64,000 nucleotides of DNA from Lycorma delicatula (lineage: Eukaryota; Arthropoda; Insecta; Hemiptera; Fulgoridae): the NCBI RefSeq assembly GCF_047948215.1, contig NC_134465.1, forward strand, positions 43,933,946-43,997,945, written 5' to 3'. The translations under genes were made by a program, and so were the position numbers. Each line of letters opens with the position of its first letter. Position 1 is the stretch's first letter. The notes under the pieces were generated by a model. It ran no database searches and was not told the origin of the DNA. It worked only from the letters and a program-made list of their open reading frames with translations. Positions 19,969-30,880 of this stretch are shown here, piece after piece.

Positions 19969-20760
19969 CAAATAATTGGCGCGTATTACGTAAACGATTA
20001 CACTTCTAGCCGTTGTTCGGATGCAGTTTCGTGTGGAAATGATGGGTAGAATTGCAGACAACGATATAATTTTGACGAAATAATTTTTGGTGATGATTCA
20101 ACTTTCACATCAGTAGGTAATTATGAACACCCATAATTACCGAATATGGGGTAACGAAAACCCTCAAGAAAATTTGCAGTACATTCGTGACAGCCCTCAG
20201 GTCAACACATTTTTTGTGCCCTAAGAAAACCAATGACTGTTCTTCTTCCACTAGGCAACCGTAAATGGTATCGTTTATCTGGACATGCTTCAAAATTTTC
20301 TAATTTCTATGACCAAAATGGACAACAATATTATCAGCGAGGCAGGAGGACCACCTCAGTACCGCCTAGAAGTCCGAGATTATCTTGATACTCAATTCCC
20401 TGGTCGCTGGTTCGGTCGTGGAGGTCCATCACGTCCACCTTGCTTCCCAGATTTCATCCGCTAAACTTTTTTTTTGTGTTTAAAGACCGGATTTATATAT
20501 CACCTTTGCCTACTGATCTTTTTGAGCTAAGACTTTGAATTAACGTCGCAGCTGCAGAAGTAACGCCCGACTTACTGGCTACAGTCAGGTATGAAATCGT
20601 TTTCACGTAGAATGTATGTCGCATTACAAATGAAAGCCAAATCGAACCAAAGTGAATATTAACTGACAAACTTGATGTGTTTATCTATGAAATGAGATCT
20701 CAAACGAATATGTAAGTTAAAACTGTGAAGTTCTTTTTGAAATAACCTTTTTGAATATAT

Positions 20761-21270
20761 ATATCAAATTAACCAAATCTAAGACGGTTAAAAAAGAAAT
20801 TTACATCTTAAAAATATTTATATGGCACGTAATACACAATAAAACATTTACAAAATTAACAAAAAAAATCAATAACAATATTATATATATATTATATATT
20901 ATATATATATATATATTAACCAGAATGTCTATGTATTTATACAAATATTCGATTAAAAATCTAAATCCGTTTCACTGAATCAAGCTAATTCATTTATCAC
21001 AGTTCTTTGAAGTAACTTCCATATTATTTAAGCAGTACTGTGTTAAACCGAAACAGATTAATATTTTTTAAACAATAATTTTTGTAAATTCTAAATTTAT
21101 TATTAAATTATTTTCTGTTAGAATTAATATTATTGTATGGTATGTAATTTCATGAATATAATTTAAACGATATGATTCATTCATAACATAACATCCAAAA
21201 TTATTAAAAACTACTATTAACGTTAGTTTTCAAAAAAGAAAAACTATTCAAGCACTTTCGAATATATTTC
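20761..21270. other. Unassigned AT-rich spacer
   Basis: TA-rich DNA with no recognised element. The 75-codon plus frame from 20751 is AT-composition driven. Confidence 0.45.
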
Positions 21271-21391
21271 TTTTTATTGTCTTCAGTCATTTGACTGGTT
21301 TGATGCAGCTCTCCATATTACCCTATCTAGTGCCAGTCGTTTCATTTCGGTATACTCCCTCATCCTACATCCCTAACAATTTGTTTTACAT
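21271..21391 (-). mobile_element. LINE-A copy 7 (3' end fragment, minus)
   Basis: TTTTTATTGTCTTCAGTCAT and the rest of the 3' signature, then the reverse complement of the last 30 or so codons, stopping at TTGTTTTACA. The hairpin is intact. Confidence 0.8.
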
Positions 21392-21603
21392 TAAATTTTT
21401 AATTGTTTTGTTTAAAAAAAATTAACTAAAAATATTTGCATGTTTACGCGTCGTATATTGATTTTTTTTAAATTTTGTGCCTTTGAAAAATTAAAAGCGT
21501 TATCTAAATAAAACAAGAAAAAATATGATGGTCATTCATTGAGAAAGCTAAAAGATAGGGGTTTTTTTTAAACCTGTGAAAGTAGTAATATCCGATAAAA
21601 ATA

Positions 21604-21815
21604 TACAAAGTGATTCACGAAAAAAGTAACAAACTTTCAGAAAATATTTTACTGGTGAAAATAAAGAAGAAAGTTCAACAAACATTGGTACGTTAAAGAG
21701 TGTCGACTGGCGAATAATTTCGCACTGATTTTTATGCCTTCAGTAAAATTAAATCAAGACTGTAATTCTTGGGACCCAAAACAAGGGATAAATTTATCGG
21801 GGTTTCTTCTTTTCC
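21604..21815 (+). repeat. Family M MITE, left part only
   Basis: ACAAAGTGATTCACGAAAAA and AGTAACAAACTTTCAGAAAA match the start of the 12095 element. GCCTTCAGTAAAATTAAATC and TTCTTGGGACCCAAA follow, as in the 39802 element. The match stops at about 21815, where an RT remnant begins. Possible internal pieces lie at about 22580-22930. Confidence 0.5.
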
Positions 21816-21824
21816 TCCTTCACG

Positions 21825-22455
21825 GTTTAGTCTTTATTAGCCTGTTCTGACGCCAATCGATGACTCGGCCTGCCTATATCTCTTCTTCTATCCGGCTTAT
21901 AATAGTACCACGCACGCAATAGCAACCTACGTTAAGTCATTTTAACAGGTGGATCGTCTATCTTTCTAGATATCTGATCGTTTCTCGTTGATAGTTTGTA
22001 TCTTATTCTCTTCACGAATGACTTCATTCCTCATACAATCCTCTTTCGTAAAATCCTTCACGCTACGCACACAACTCATCTCTTCGATTGTATTCGAGAA
22101 TCTTTGATTTGCTGTCGGTTCACACTTCACAATCGCATGTAAAGAAAGAATTGGTCATTGTTTTATAAAATCAAATTTTATTATCCTTTCCGGTCTGAAC
22201 TTTCATACATTTCATTGTTTGAACTTTTATACATTTCATTGTACTTTTATATTTTTATTGTTCGAGAGTACAACGTATCGGTTCACAAACCGCATTAAAT
22301 TTAGCCAATTTTTTCCCATTTATATCTTTTTCACGATCAAAGGTCAGGTCACACCGAAGATACTTGAATTTTCCCACCTGTTCCAAAACTTCCCAGTCGA
22401 TGACTAACTTGGAACGTAAGGGCCACTTTCCGTCAAAAGGCCATAACTTTAGATT
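21825..22455 (-). pseudogene. Reverse transcriptase carboxyl end of a second LINE family (LINE-C)
   Basis: Minus-strand pieces read, in order, FKGKWPLRSKLVIDWEVLEQ, VGKFKYLRCDLTFDREKD, NGKKLAKFNAVCEPIRCTL, then after frame loss FYKTM, CMRNEVIREENKIQTINEKR and YYKPDRRRDIGRPSHRL with EQANKD near the end. This is the thumb and terminal part of a LINE RT, in which FxYLGCD, an RNExIRxEL helix and a RRDIGRPRxRW end are typical. It differs from LINE-A throughout. Many stops and shifts; no poly(A) or target duplication is readable. Confidence 0.6.
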
Positions 22456-22987
22456 TCTGCTGTGAAAATTTCATATTGAATTCTTTACTAAGGATATGGA
22501 GTTGATGAATTACCACTTGCACCTTGTCTTCAATTTCCTGTACAATCAACAACCGTTAAAAAGAGTTAAGAGAAAAGTTTTTCCTAAGACGAAAAAATTA
22601 CATTTTGGGGTAAATTTAGTAGTTTTACACAAAAAATTGGACCTGAAATATTTTTTAAAAATAATAGGTTCCAGAAGTTTTTAGTAGTTTTCGAGAAATT
22701 TGGTGGGAAAGACAAAAATTGAAATGGGAAATACACTATTTTATGTTTGCCCCTAAAATACGAATAACTTTGTTAACTGGGGAAAAAACACATAAAGATT
22801 TTAAATAGAACTTCAGAGAATTTGATTCAAAACAAAATTGTACGAGAATAAGGTCCACAGATGTTCTAAATACAAAGTAAGAACTTTGAATTTTACTAAA
22901 ACCAAAATATATCAAAATCTAGCAGATTAGGTACAAACTAAACATAAAAATTTCAAGTTCAGATTTAAAAAATAATATTAACTTTTC
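22456..22987. other. AT-rich spacer, possibly internal MITE DNA
   Basis: CGAATAACTTTGTTAACTGG and AATAGGTTCCAGAAG resemble the centre of family M elements at 39802 and 41688, so this may be the rest of the broken MITE at 21604, displaced by the LINE-C insertion. Confidence 0.4.
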
Positions 22988-23640
22988 TTAATTCTTTGTA
23001 TAAAGTAAATGAAGTGTTCTGGTCACGAAATGTTTCGGTTTTCATATTTCAACGGAAATATCTATTTTTATCATCCCTGAATCCATTTTGACCATTTAGC
23101 CGTAGTATGTTAAAATTTTGGATTTAGGACTGTTGTAACATCTAATTGTATACATCCTCTTTTGATTGCAATCGACTGGACCAAAAGTGTCCAAAACAGT
23201 CAAAAATTCAAAGAAATTTGGATTTTGGACTTTCTCTAGACTGCAATAATAAGCTCTCATCGAGAGCTTTTCAACGATATATCTATCATATATGATAATT
23301 ATTTTCATTGGTTCCAGTTACAACGAAATAAAATTTTAATTAATGAAATATTAGGATTTTACAAGGGAAGACACATCATTTCGAATCAGACTTCATATAC
23401 ATATATTTTTTTTAATTTACTACATATATTGATTTACTAATTACTAATTATTAACCTCTGATTGTAAAAAAAAATTACGATAAATAATAATTCAATAATA
23501 AGAATTAACAAAAAAAATATATATGAAAAATTATCACAAGTTATTAATGAAATAAAATTTTATCTACTTTTCATTTTAAAAAATGTGTACATGTAATTAA
23601 ATAGGCGTACAAGGAACTTATGTGGTGCCCACATCAGATT
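22988..23640 (+). repeat. Repeat R copy 3
   Basis: Degenerate left end, then the family block TTTCAACGGAAATATC and GATTGCAATCGACTGGACCA, then ATTTCGAATCAGACTTCATA where other copies have a B-box-like motif. The right end GGCGTACAAGGAACT (23605-23618) is followed by a clean hairpin ATGTGG-TGC-CCACAT at 23620-23634 and CAGATTTT. Confidence 0.75.
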
Positions 23641-24147
23641 TTCTTTAGGATAAAATTAAGGGAAATTACGCTATAAAAAATCGGCTTTATTCTCTTAAAT
23701 ATGTAAATGATATTGCATAAAGAAGAGTTCCGATTCAAAATTTCTACGCTAAATATTTTCATCATTACACTTTCTTCACACCAATTTTCAATCTTCTTCA
23801 TTAATCCAATAAGAATTTCAATATACCTCTGTATAAGCGCAAATTATTTTCACTTCTGTTTATCCAAATTAGTTCCAATAATATGTATCAATAATAAACA
23901 AAACAAAATTTTTAAACGTTCACCATAACATTTTTTTTAAAAATATTTTCATCAACTTAAACATTCTCAAAATCAAACGATATCCTACATAATTAATAAA
24001 TTAATATTTTGATGTAAATCGTTTGGCCTTCCTCAGAGAATATACAGGCAGCTACGCTTCGTTCTGAAAACAAGACCACTAACTAAATACGATTGTTTCT
24101 CAATGTAATCGTAAAACAAATTCCCACATCATAGTAGCAAAAACTCT
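23641..24147. other. Unassigned AT-rich spacer
   Basis: No recognised element. The small plus frame at 23707 is AT-composition driven. Confidence 0.4.
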
Positions 24148-24280
24148 TTCATTCGGAAGGTCTCGGGTTCGAATCCCGATCAGGCGTAACCTATTCATCA
24201 TTCGCTGCAAAACGTTCATTATATATTCCCAGGCACAATTTTCTCATGTTTATTCGGTGGTAAAATTATTAAAAAAAAAA
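24148..24280 (+). repeat. SINE-B-like copy (plus, partial)
   Basis: TCATTCGGAAGGTCTCGGGT then GTTCGAATCCCGATCAGGCG, a strong pol III B box in the SINE-B arrangement (motif after a short CATCC-like arm), ending in an A13 tract at about 24269-24281. The A box is missing. The body between differs from copies at 32267 and 4251. Confidence 0.5.
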
Positions 24281-24513
24281 AAAGCGACAACAAGATCATG
24301 TAATGTGATAAGAGTATAAAAATTATACGATAAGAATTGTACCTAACGATGTTGTATATTATATGTAATGTATATCGGTTCTGAAAGGTTTAAGACGAGA
24401 TATTTCGATTTTTGATAATTTTATTAATGGTACTACATATCTCGTGCAGAAACTCACATTACCTGTCGTACGGAAGACCATTATCTAACATTAAGGGTAC
24501 ATATAGATTATTA

Positions 24514-25090
24514 AACCCACATGGTTGCTCTAGCGGTGAACTCGAAGTCGTAAATCAGATGATTAAAAAATCGAGAGTTATAAGTTTCAAGGCCTAGTAA
24601 AGTCAGTTTACTTTTATACGGATTTGAATACTAGATCGTGGATACCGGTGTTCTTTGGTGGTTGAATTCCGGTTAATCGCACGTCTCAAGAACGGTCGAC
24701 CTGAAACTGTGCAAGACTTCTTTCTTTTTCCTGTTTAGCCTCCGGTAACTACCGTTTAGATAATTCTTCAGAGGATGAATGAGGATGATATGTATGAGTG
24801 TAAATGAAGTGTAGTCTTGTACATTCTCTGTTCGACCGTTCCTGAGATGTGTGGTTAATTGAAACCCAACCACCAAATAACACCGGTATACACGATATAG
24901 TATTCAAATCCGTGTAAAAATAACTGGCTTTACTAGGACTTGAACGCTGTAACTCTCGACTTCCAAATCAGCTGATTTGGGAAGACGCGTTAACCACTAG
25001 ACCAACCCGGTGAGTTGGACATATAATCCTCATTCATCAGATGAAGTAATATCTTACGTTAGTTCCGGCGGCTAAACAGAAAAAAGAAGA
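24514..25090 (+). repeat. SINE-A copy 3 (plus), split by SINE-A copy 4
   Basis: Head with A box TGGTTGCTCTAGCGGTG (24522 on) and a degraded B box, body up to GTGCAAGACTTC (24720). After the inserted minus copy the tail resumes at about 25019 with CATATAATCCTCATTCATCA and ends at GGCTAAACAGAAAAAAG. About 20 bases of the body are lost at the junction. Confidence 0.7.
24720..25017 (-). repeat. SINE-A copy 4 (minus, near full length)
   Basis: TTTCTTTTTCCTGTTTAGCC at the left, then the family body, then the inverted tRNA-like head with GATTTGGGAAGACGCGTTAA and CCACTAGACCAACCCGGTGA. It interrupts copy 3. No clean target duplication is visible, in keeping with a small loss at the junction. Confidence 0.8.
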
Positions 25091-25818
25091 AAAAGACATA
25101 AATACAATATCAGGATTACCAGCCGGACGGGGAAATTTTTTTTTGTAAATTTTCAGACCGATTTTTTTGTTTAAATGATTTTTCAATAATATGTTACCAC
25201 CGCGAAGAGCTGTTGCATCGATCGCAATAACATTTATTTCAATTGAATTAATAGGAAAAAAGTTACGCACGAAAAAAACATTAAAAAAATATACTGTTCG
25301 AATACGTAACCTCCTTTTTTTGAAGTCGGTTAAAAACGAGCTCTTTTTTTATGAAATTCTAACACAAAATATTTTATTAAACAAAGATAAAAAACCTTCA
25401 ACTCATTGCTGAACGCTCAAACGATGTAATTATTTCCAACTAAATTTTACGGTGATTGATAAATTGGTATACTGATTCCTCATCTGAAAATATTCTAAGA
25501 ATATTCTATTGTAGCTTTATTGGGTCAGAGTAAACAAACAGCTGCGTTAATTGTTCACGTATACAGTTGTATATGCAGCTTCCTTCCTGCTTGGGAGCTA
25601 ATAATATTAGTTATATTAACTAATATACGATATACTATAATTCTACATACCGCTACTTTGTTTTTACGATAAAAACACGAGTAAATTATTATTTTTCAAT
25701 CGATTCCTGATATTATTTGACGAAAAAAATAAGAAATTCAATTGTTAAAATTTACTTTTAAGAAGATAAGCAAAAAAAGAAACATTTACAAGCGAAGAAA
25801 AAAAATACTTCTCATTTA
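25091..25818. other. Unassigned AT-rich spacer
   Basis: No element recognised. Frames at 25037-25412 on both strands overlap and have no motif. Confidence 0.4.
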
Positions 25819-25851
<33 letters not shown>

Positions 25852-26551
25852 GAATGTTTGTCTTTCTGTATGTCTCTTATGCCTTCCTAAACCGTTCATC
25901 CGATAACGATGAAACTTTGGGGAATGGTTGGACGCATGCCAGGGAACGTTACTGAATTAGTTTTGATCCGCTAGGTGGCCAGATATTTCGAAAAATTGTA
26001 TTTGTGATCTGATTTACCTCATATTCAGAATACGTGTTACTTACATGGAAAGAATTATCTTTGCAAAAAATGGACCCGCTAGATGGCGCTGGGGTTGAGA
26101 TAATTAAGAAAAATTATATTTATGGACCGATTTGGTTCATATTCACAATATGAATATTAGTTACGTGAAAAGAAATATTTTAGCAAAAACTATACCCGCT
26201 AGGTGGGGCCGGTGTCGAGATATTATATGAAACAAACAAACAAGTATACAAACAGACTTTTTTATTTTATATATATATATATAAAAGGCATGTTCGTATG
26301 TGCGTCCGCTAAAGAGCAAAATACTAATGGACCGATTTATGCGCGGGCAAAAGGGGAAAATGAAAAACGGGGAAAAGGTGGAAGGAAAAACGGGAAAAGG
26401 TAAAAAGGAAATTGGAAGAGGTTTGAGAGAGAAGTTGGAAAGGAAAAAGGGGAAGGAGAATATAAGTGAAAGGTAAAATTTGTGAAGATCCGTAATGTTC
26501 AGTTTTTAATTTTTATCAAATTTTCAATTGTGTTTATTTAAACTCTCTCTC

Positions 26552-26606
<55 letters not shown>

Positions 26607-26638
26607 CTCAAATAGCGAAGCATTGCCGGGTCTGCTAG
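25819..26638 (+). mobile_element. Helitron-like non-autonomous element, copy 1
   Basis: Starts TCTATATATA after an A and ends TCTGCTAG before a T, matching the Helitron rule of TC and CTRR ends in an AT target. After a TA repeat, AAAAATGAATGTTTGTCTTT opens the body. A GA-rich core (about 26344-26470) and a CT/AT microsatellite (26542-26606) precede the conserved end TAGCGAAGCATTGCCGGGTC. Copies at 37470 and 48928 share core and end. The usual stable 3' hairpin is weak here, so class is not certain. Confidence 0.55.
26542..26606. repeat. (CT)n-(AT)n microsatellite
   Basis: Lies inside Helitron-like copy 1, shortly before its 3' end. Confidence 0.95.
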
Positions 26639-27249
26639 TATATAATAAACTATAAATATATTTATAAAATACAGTTTAAAACAAAACATAAAGGACGAAA
26701 AGATAAAGGAATTATTTTAATTTAATATAGTATTCCTTATTTTATTATTGAAAAGAATATCAATTCTCTATTTTATCCCGTTAAAATAATAAAATGTTTT
26801 CGGTACAGACGTAGTAAAAAAGAAGAAAAAAAACAATTTAACCCTTATATACAGTGGTTGGGCACGCGGTAACTGTATCCTTTACCTTTAAATATCAAAT
26901 TATTTTAGCCACGTGTAAGGTATTATAGCAGAGGAATAGAATAAGGGTTGCATGTTGATTTTTTATATGTTATATAAAATATATTAGCATGCTCCAAGGT
27001 GTGTGTGTGTGTGTGTGTGTGTGTTTTGAAACAAAGGGATGACCTATATTTTATTTTCCAGCTTTATTTTTATGTAATGAATAATGCAATAGATTATTAA
27101 AAATATTATACCTCTGCATTATATATATATACATGTAAGTGTGTGTGTGTCAGTATCAGGGTAGGTCAGGGATTAAAACAAGATGAACAGAAGGTTGGCT
27201 GCACTCTACATTATACATGAAGGTAAGAAATGTGTGTGAGTGAATGAAT

Positions 27250-27295
<46 letters not shown>

Positions 27296-27398
27296 TACAG
27301 CAGATTCGCCACTAATACTCTTTATTCAAACCCATCTGCTATAAACTATGTTAAAAAAAAAATACAGCTGCTCTTCTGCTGTTTTTTCTTTCTTTTTT

Positions 27399-27438
<40 letters not shown>

Positions 27439-27549
27439 CTTTATACTTTTTTTAATTATGTAAAAATTTACTTAAATCATTTTTTATTTAATAAATTTTT
27501 TTTTTCTATTTTCCTAATGTGTACATTGCAATTTGTTCATCTTTCTCTC
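26639..27549. other. Microsatellite-rich stretch
   Basis: (GT)n at 26999-27024 and 27252-27294, (AT)n at 27402-27438 and shorter AT and GT runs. No gene or transposon end recognised. Confidence 0.6.
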
Positions 27550-27725
27550 TTTTTCTGTTCAGCCTCTGGAACCACCGTAAGGTATTCCCTTAATAAGATG
27601 AATGAGGATGATATGTATGAATGTAAATGAAGAGTATTCTTGTACAGTTTCCAGTTGAACGTTCCTGCGACATGTGATTTAATTCAAACTCGACTGACAA
27701 AGAACACCGGTATTCTCCACAATCA
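27550..27725 (-). repeat. SINE-A copy 5 (minus, head missing)
   Basis: TTTTCTGTTCAGCCTCTGGA, GATGAATGAGGATGATATGT and AAAGAACACCGGTATTCTCC follow the family body. It stops before the tRNA-like head and passes directly into a transposase remnant at 27726. Confidence 0.75.
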
Positions 27726-28590
27726 AATAAGCGCAAACATCGGCCTGCCGATGTTCGTTCTCCACAGAATGTCGAAGATGTCAGAGCAGCGTTGCTGAGG
27801 AAAATCAACAACACGCCTTGGGATTTCTAGGCGATCTGTGCAGCGAATTAAAAAAAACCGATTTCCATTAGTGTCCGTACAAAATAACAGTGTTGCCTAA
27901 ATTAACGGTTGACAACAAACATCAAAGAATGACATTCATTGAACGGATGTGAACCGAGATATAATGCCGAACAATGTTTGGTTTTCAGATGAGACACATT
28001 TTTACCTAGACGGGTTGATTAATAAACAAAATGTGCGTTGTTGGGCTTCTGAAGATCCACATGTGCTTCATGAATAGGTGCATCACCTTCCAAGAATAAC
28101 GGTGCGGACCGCAACTCAAGTCACCGAGTAATAGGACCATTTTTTTTTGAACAGACAGTGAACGTTACCTAAACATGTTGCGTAATAATTTTCTTCTCAG
28201 CTTCTGGCAAAAGGGTTTCATTAGAAAAGTGGTCCACCTAAGATGGAACCAGACCGCACACAGGTAATGTTGTTTTAGATTTTCTGCATGATACTTTTAA
28301 CGCAAATGTCATTTCAAACCGATTTCCTAATCGTTTTGCGTATGGACAGAACTGGACCCCGAACAGTCCTGATTTGAATCCGTGTGATTATTTTCTTGGG
28401 AGATTTCTAAAGGAAAAGATTTTCCCTAAAAATCATTGTACAATGATGGAACTGTGAGTGCTGATCATCGAGCCGTGCAACGAATAATCGAGGATATGTA
28501 TCGTCGAGTTATTAACGAATAGGAAGGAGTACATGTTGAAGAAGTTGCAAGACGTGTTGGTGGTAATATTGAACATATAATAAATAAGCA
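27726..28590 (+). pseudogene. DD41D-like Tc1/mariner transposase (decayed)
   Basis: Readable segments in order: KRKHRPADVRSPQNVEDVRA ALLRKINNTPW-like linker, [33 protein letters not shown] (first catalytic Asp), [14 protein letters not shown], then after frame loss WTPNSPDLNPCDYFLGRFLK (third catalytic Asp kept) and EKIFPKN, and finally RRVINE and EEVARRVGGNIEHI. Frames change at least five times. The amino end is missing and a SINE lies directly upstream. Terminal repeats are not recognised. Confidence 0.7.
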
Positions 28591-30090
28591 GAATATAATC
28601 TTCAGGTATATAGTAAACACGTTGTATTTTACTTTTCTGTATCGCAATTTAAATAAATATTTTTTTAACAAAACCAAATGATGGATCATTTCATGCGCCA
28701 CATTGTCAAATGGAAAAATAATGATACATGAAAAAATTCACAAAATATATATTTTTAAACTCTTATCGGCTCCCCCACCTCAAATATTGCCCCCAAAATA
28801 TTTTTTGGGCTACTTGCACTATGTTTAGGAAGTCATAAAAAAAATCGGTTAAAAAATATGCAATAAATAAAAATATAAGTTTACAATTTTTGGGGAAGGA
28901 ATAGAATTTGGGGGCAATTTTTTTTTAAATGGTAAGATAAGCATGTACGCACATACGGAGCGTAATATAAAGTGGAGTAAGGTTAGAAATATTTTGAGAA
29001 TATTGACCCCCAAAGAAACAATCTATCACACCCCCTGGAAATATTCACCCCAAACCTTTACCAACACATTTCCCTATATACACAAGTCTCTGTGTCAAAT
29101 TTCTTCGAAATCGGTTAATCCAGTCCAAAGTTATTAAGCTTCAAACACCCCAACACATGTACATACATTACCCGCAAAATGTTTTTGGTTTTTGGAATTC
29201 CTGGGCCATGAAAAGTCTAAAAATGTAAAAAAATATATATCCCCATTATTAGTCTGATTACTATAATTTCTTTCTTCCAGCATAGTTTTACGGCTACGAT
29301 GCCAGGAAAGTCAAAATAAATAAATTTCTTCAACGAAGTAATTGGCAAATGATTAAATGTATTTGGATTTTATGTTTTTACGGATTACAACAATTTAAGT
29401 GAAATTATTTTTTAAATTAATAAATTATTTTTTTTGGGGTCTACAAGTAATAATGAAGAAAAAATTCCATCTGATTCAGGGAGGAATGTTGAGAAATAAT
29501 ACACGTTGACCTTGGGTCTTCCACAATTCCTTTCGCTTTCGGTACATTTCTATTCACCCCCGGAGCTTACTAATAACAATTCCTTTTGTTAGCAACTAAT
29601 AAAAACAACCACTATGTTATTATATTTGAACTATTAATCAGTATGTTCAACATCGTTTTCTTCACCAACCGTTAATTTGTTTCTTTTGTACTGTATTAGA
29701 TTTCATAATTTTATTGGAATGTGTCACCGTCCTGCTTTATATCCGTTAATTTTTTTTTCTTTCTCGCTGTAACGGGAAAGAATACAGACCGGTAAAAAAA
29801 ATAGATTTAAGTTAATTATAAATAATTTGCAAAAAAAATTGCTCTTCCGTCCAAAAATACATTTTTGTCAGACGGCAGTTTGTGCGTATGTATGTATGTT
29901 GGCCTGTATTTGGTCTTAGAACTCTGGACCCCGTTCACCGATTTCTTTACAGAAACGTGGAAATAGGTACTACCTTCTGGGAGAAAGAATGTATAGCTTG
30001 TCCAAGCCGAATTGGCACAGATTTAATCTAAGTGATGGTTGCCTAGTTAGCGTAGGGCCATAATATGCTACTTGTGGATGGAAGACAGTA
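28591..30090. other. AT-rich stretch without a supported gene
   Basis: A block at about 28760-28870 (TTTTTTGGGCTACTTGCACT, then AAATCGGTTAAAAAATATGC) reappears inverted and diverged at about 31885-31960, so it belongs to a dispersed repeat. Plain AT-rich DNA otherwise. Confidence 0.4.
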
Positions 30091-30147
30091 TTTATACAAT
30101 ATAATAAATTTTTCGGTATATACCGTAATATAATATATACAATATAC

Positions 30148-30183
<36 letters not shown>

Positions 30184-30880
30184 GTATATTAACTCGCTCT
30201 TGGACTATGTATGTGATATTCGGTACGGAACCTTCAGTCGAATTTTTATCCAAACGCTGTGAAATTTTGCATACAGGTTTGCTCCTGATAACAACACAAT
30301 TTAGCAACATTTTCAAGTCGCTAAGATGCCCCTAAGTTGCTAAGTGAAAAAAATGCCCTTGAACTTATGCAGTCACATTTACATGCATATTTCCTTAGTG
30401 AAAGATCTACAATTCGCGACCGAAGTCTTGGGAAAATTTATTACTTTTTAACCGGATCCGAATTTTCGGACGAAATCGCAAATATTTCAAAAACAGTCGG
30501 TCCTAGCGCTCTGAAAAATTTTTTCGACCCCCTCGGCGATAGCCCCATCCGCTTCCAGTGGTACCCGTCGGACGATAATATTTTCAAGTGCCCCAGGGCG
30601 CCGTTCGGAAATTAGGGAGGGGATGCGATTGGGTGCCACCGTAATATCTCGGCAATTGCTCGTCCGATTTTTACGATTCAAACGGCGTATGTATCAGCAG
30701 GTCGAGCGCTAACTGTTTAATGCATTGGGTACATTCTTGATCGACCGGATCTTGGATATCCGGAAATTAAATCGTTTAGCCCTATGTTTTGATCGCGCTT
30801 ACCTACCTTAAAACGTACCGATCCTATCTTTCGCTAAATACACTCAAACCTGTGCGCTAGCGCAGTTGTAAAGTATAAAC
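30091..30880. other. Unclassified block with GC-richer core
   Basis: A TA repeat (30150-30180) is bracketed by ATATACCAA and TTGGTATAT, making a hairpin. Downstream, 30380-30720 is clearly less AT-rich and includes a 92-codon plus frame (30337-30615) with an antisense frame of similar length. No domain is recognised, so coding is not claimed. It may be a non-autonomous element. Confidence 0.35.

Larger units (their letters stand above)
19080..20660 (+). pseudogene. DD41D-like transposase (heavily decayed, split by SINEs)
   Basis: Pieces read in plus order: SPGRPYVPEATVKQLRERFE (linker after the helix-turn-helix), VHHVRLAFRK, IIFGDDSTFTSVG (first catalytic Asp), NENPQENLQYIRDSPQVNTF, GIVYLDMLQNF, then GGPPQYRLEVRDYLDTQFPG and RWFGRGGP, then VFKDRIYISPLPTDLFEL and a terminal VCRITNESQIEP. 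The usual second catalytic motif QQDGAPPH reads with Gly where Asp is expected, and the third motif is degraded. Frames change several times. SINEs interrupt it at 19134-19418 and 19664-19968. Group assignment is by resemblance to the copies at 33025 and 60417. Confidence 0.65.
18901..20760 (+). mobile_element. Tc1/mariner-type transposon (DD41D-like) carrying two SINEs
   Basis: Left and right ends form a long imperfect inverted repeat of about 90 bases: GATTCAAAAAGGA, TTTACATATTCG and TCTCATTTCATAG occur in order on the left (18908-18989) and inverted on the right (about 20676-20757). Removing the two SINEs and one copy of each target duplication leaves an element near 1.27 kb, the usual size for this group. 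TA flanks are not clear because the right end merges with TA repeat. Confidence 0.7.

Noticed and set aside
26999..27294. CRISPR-like array
   Set aside because: The repeated units are GT dinucleotides, a microsatellite in a eukaryotic genome.
30337..30615. 92-codon frame as a host gene
   Set aside because: No domain, no splice or start context that helps, and an equally open antisense frame.
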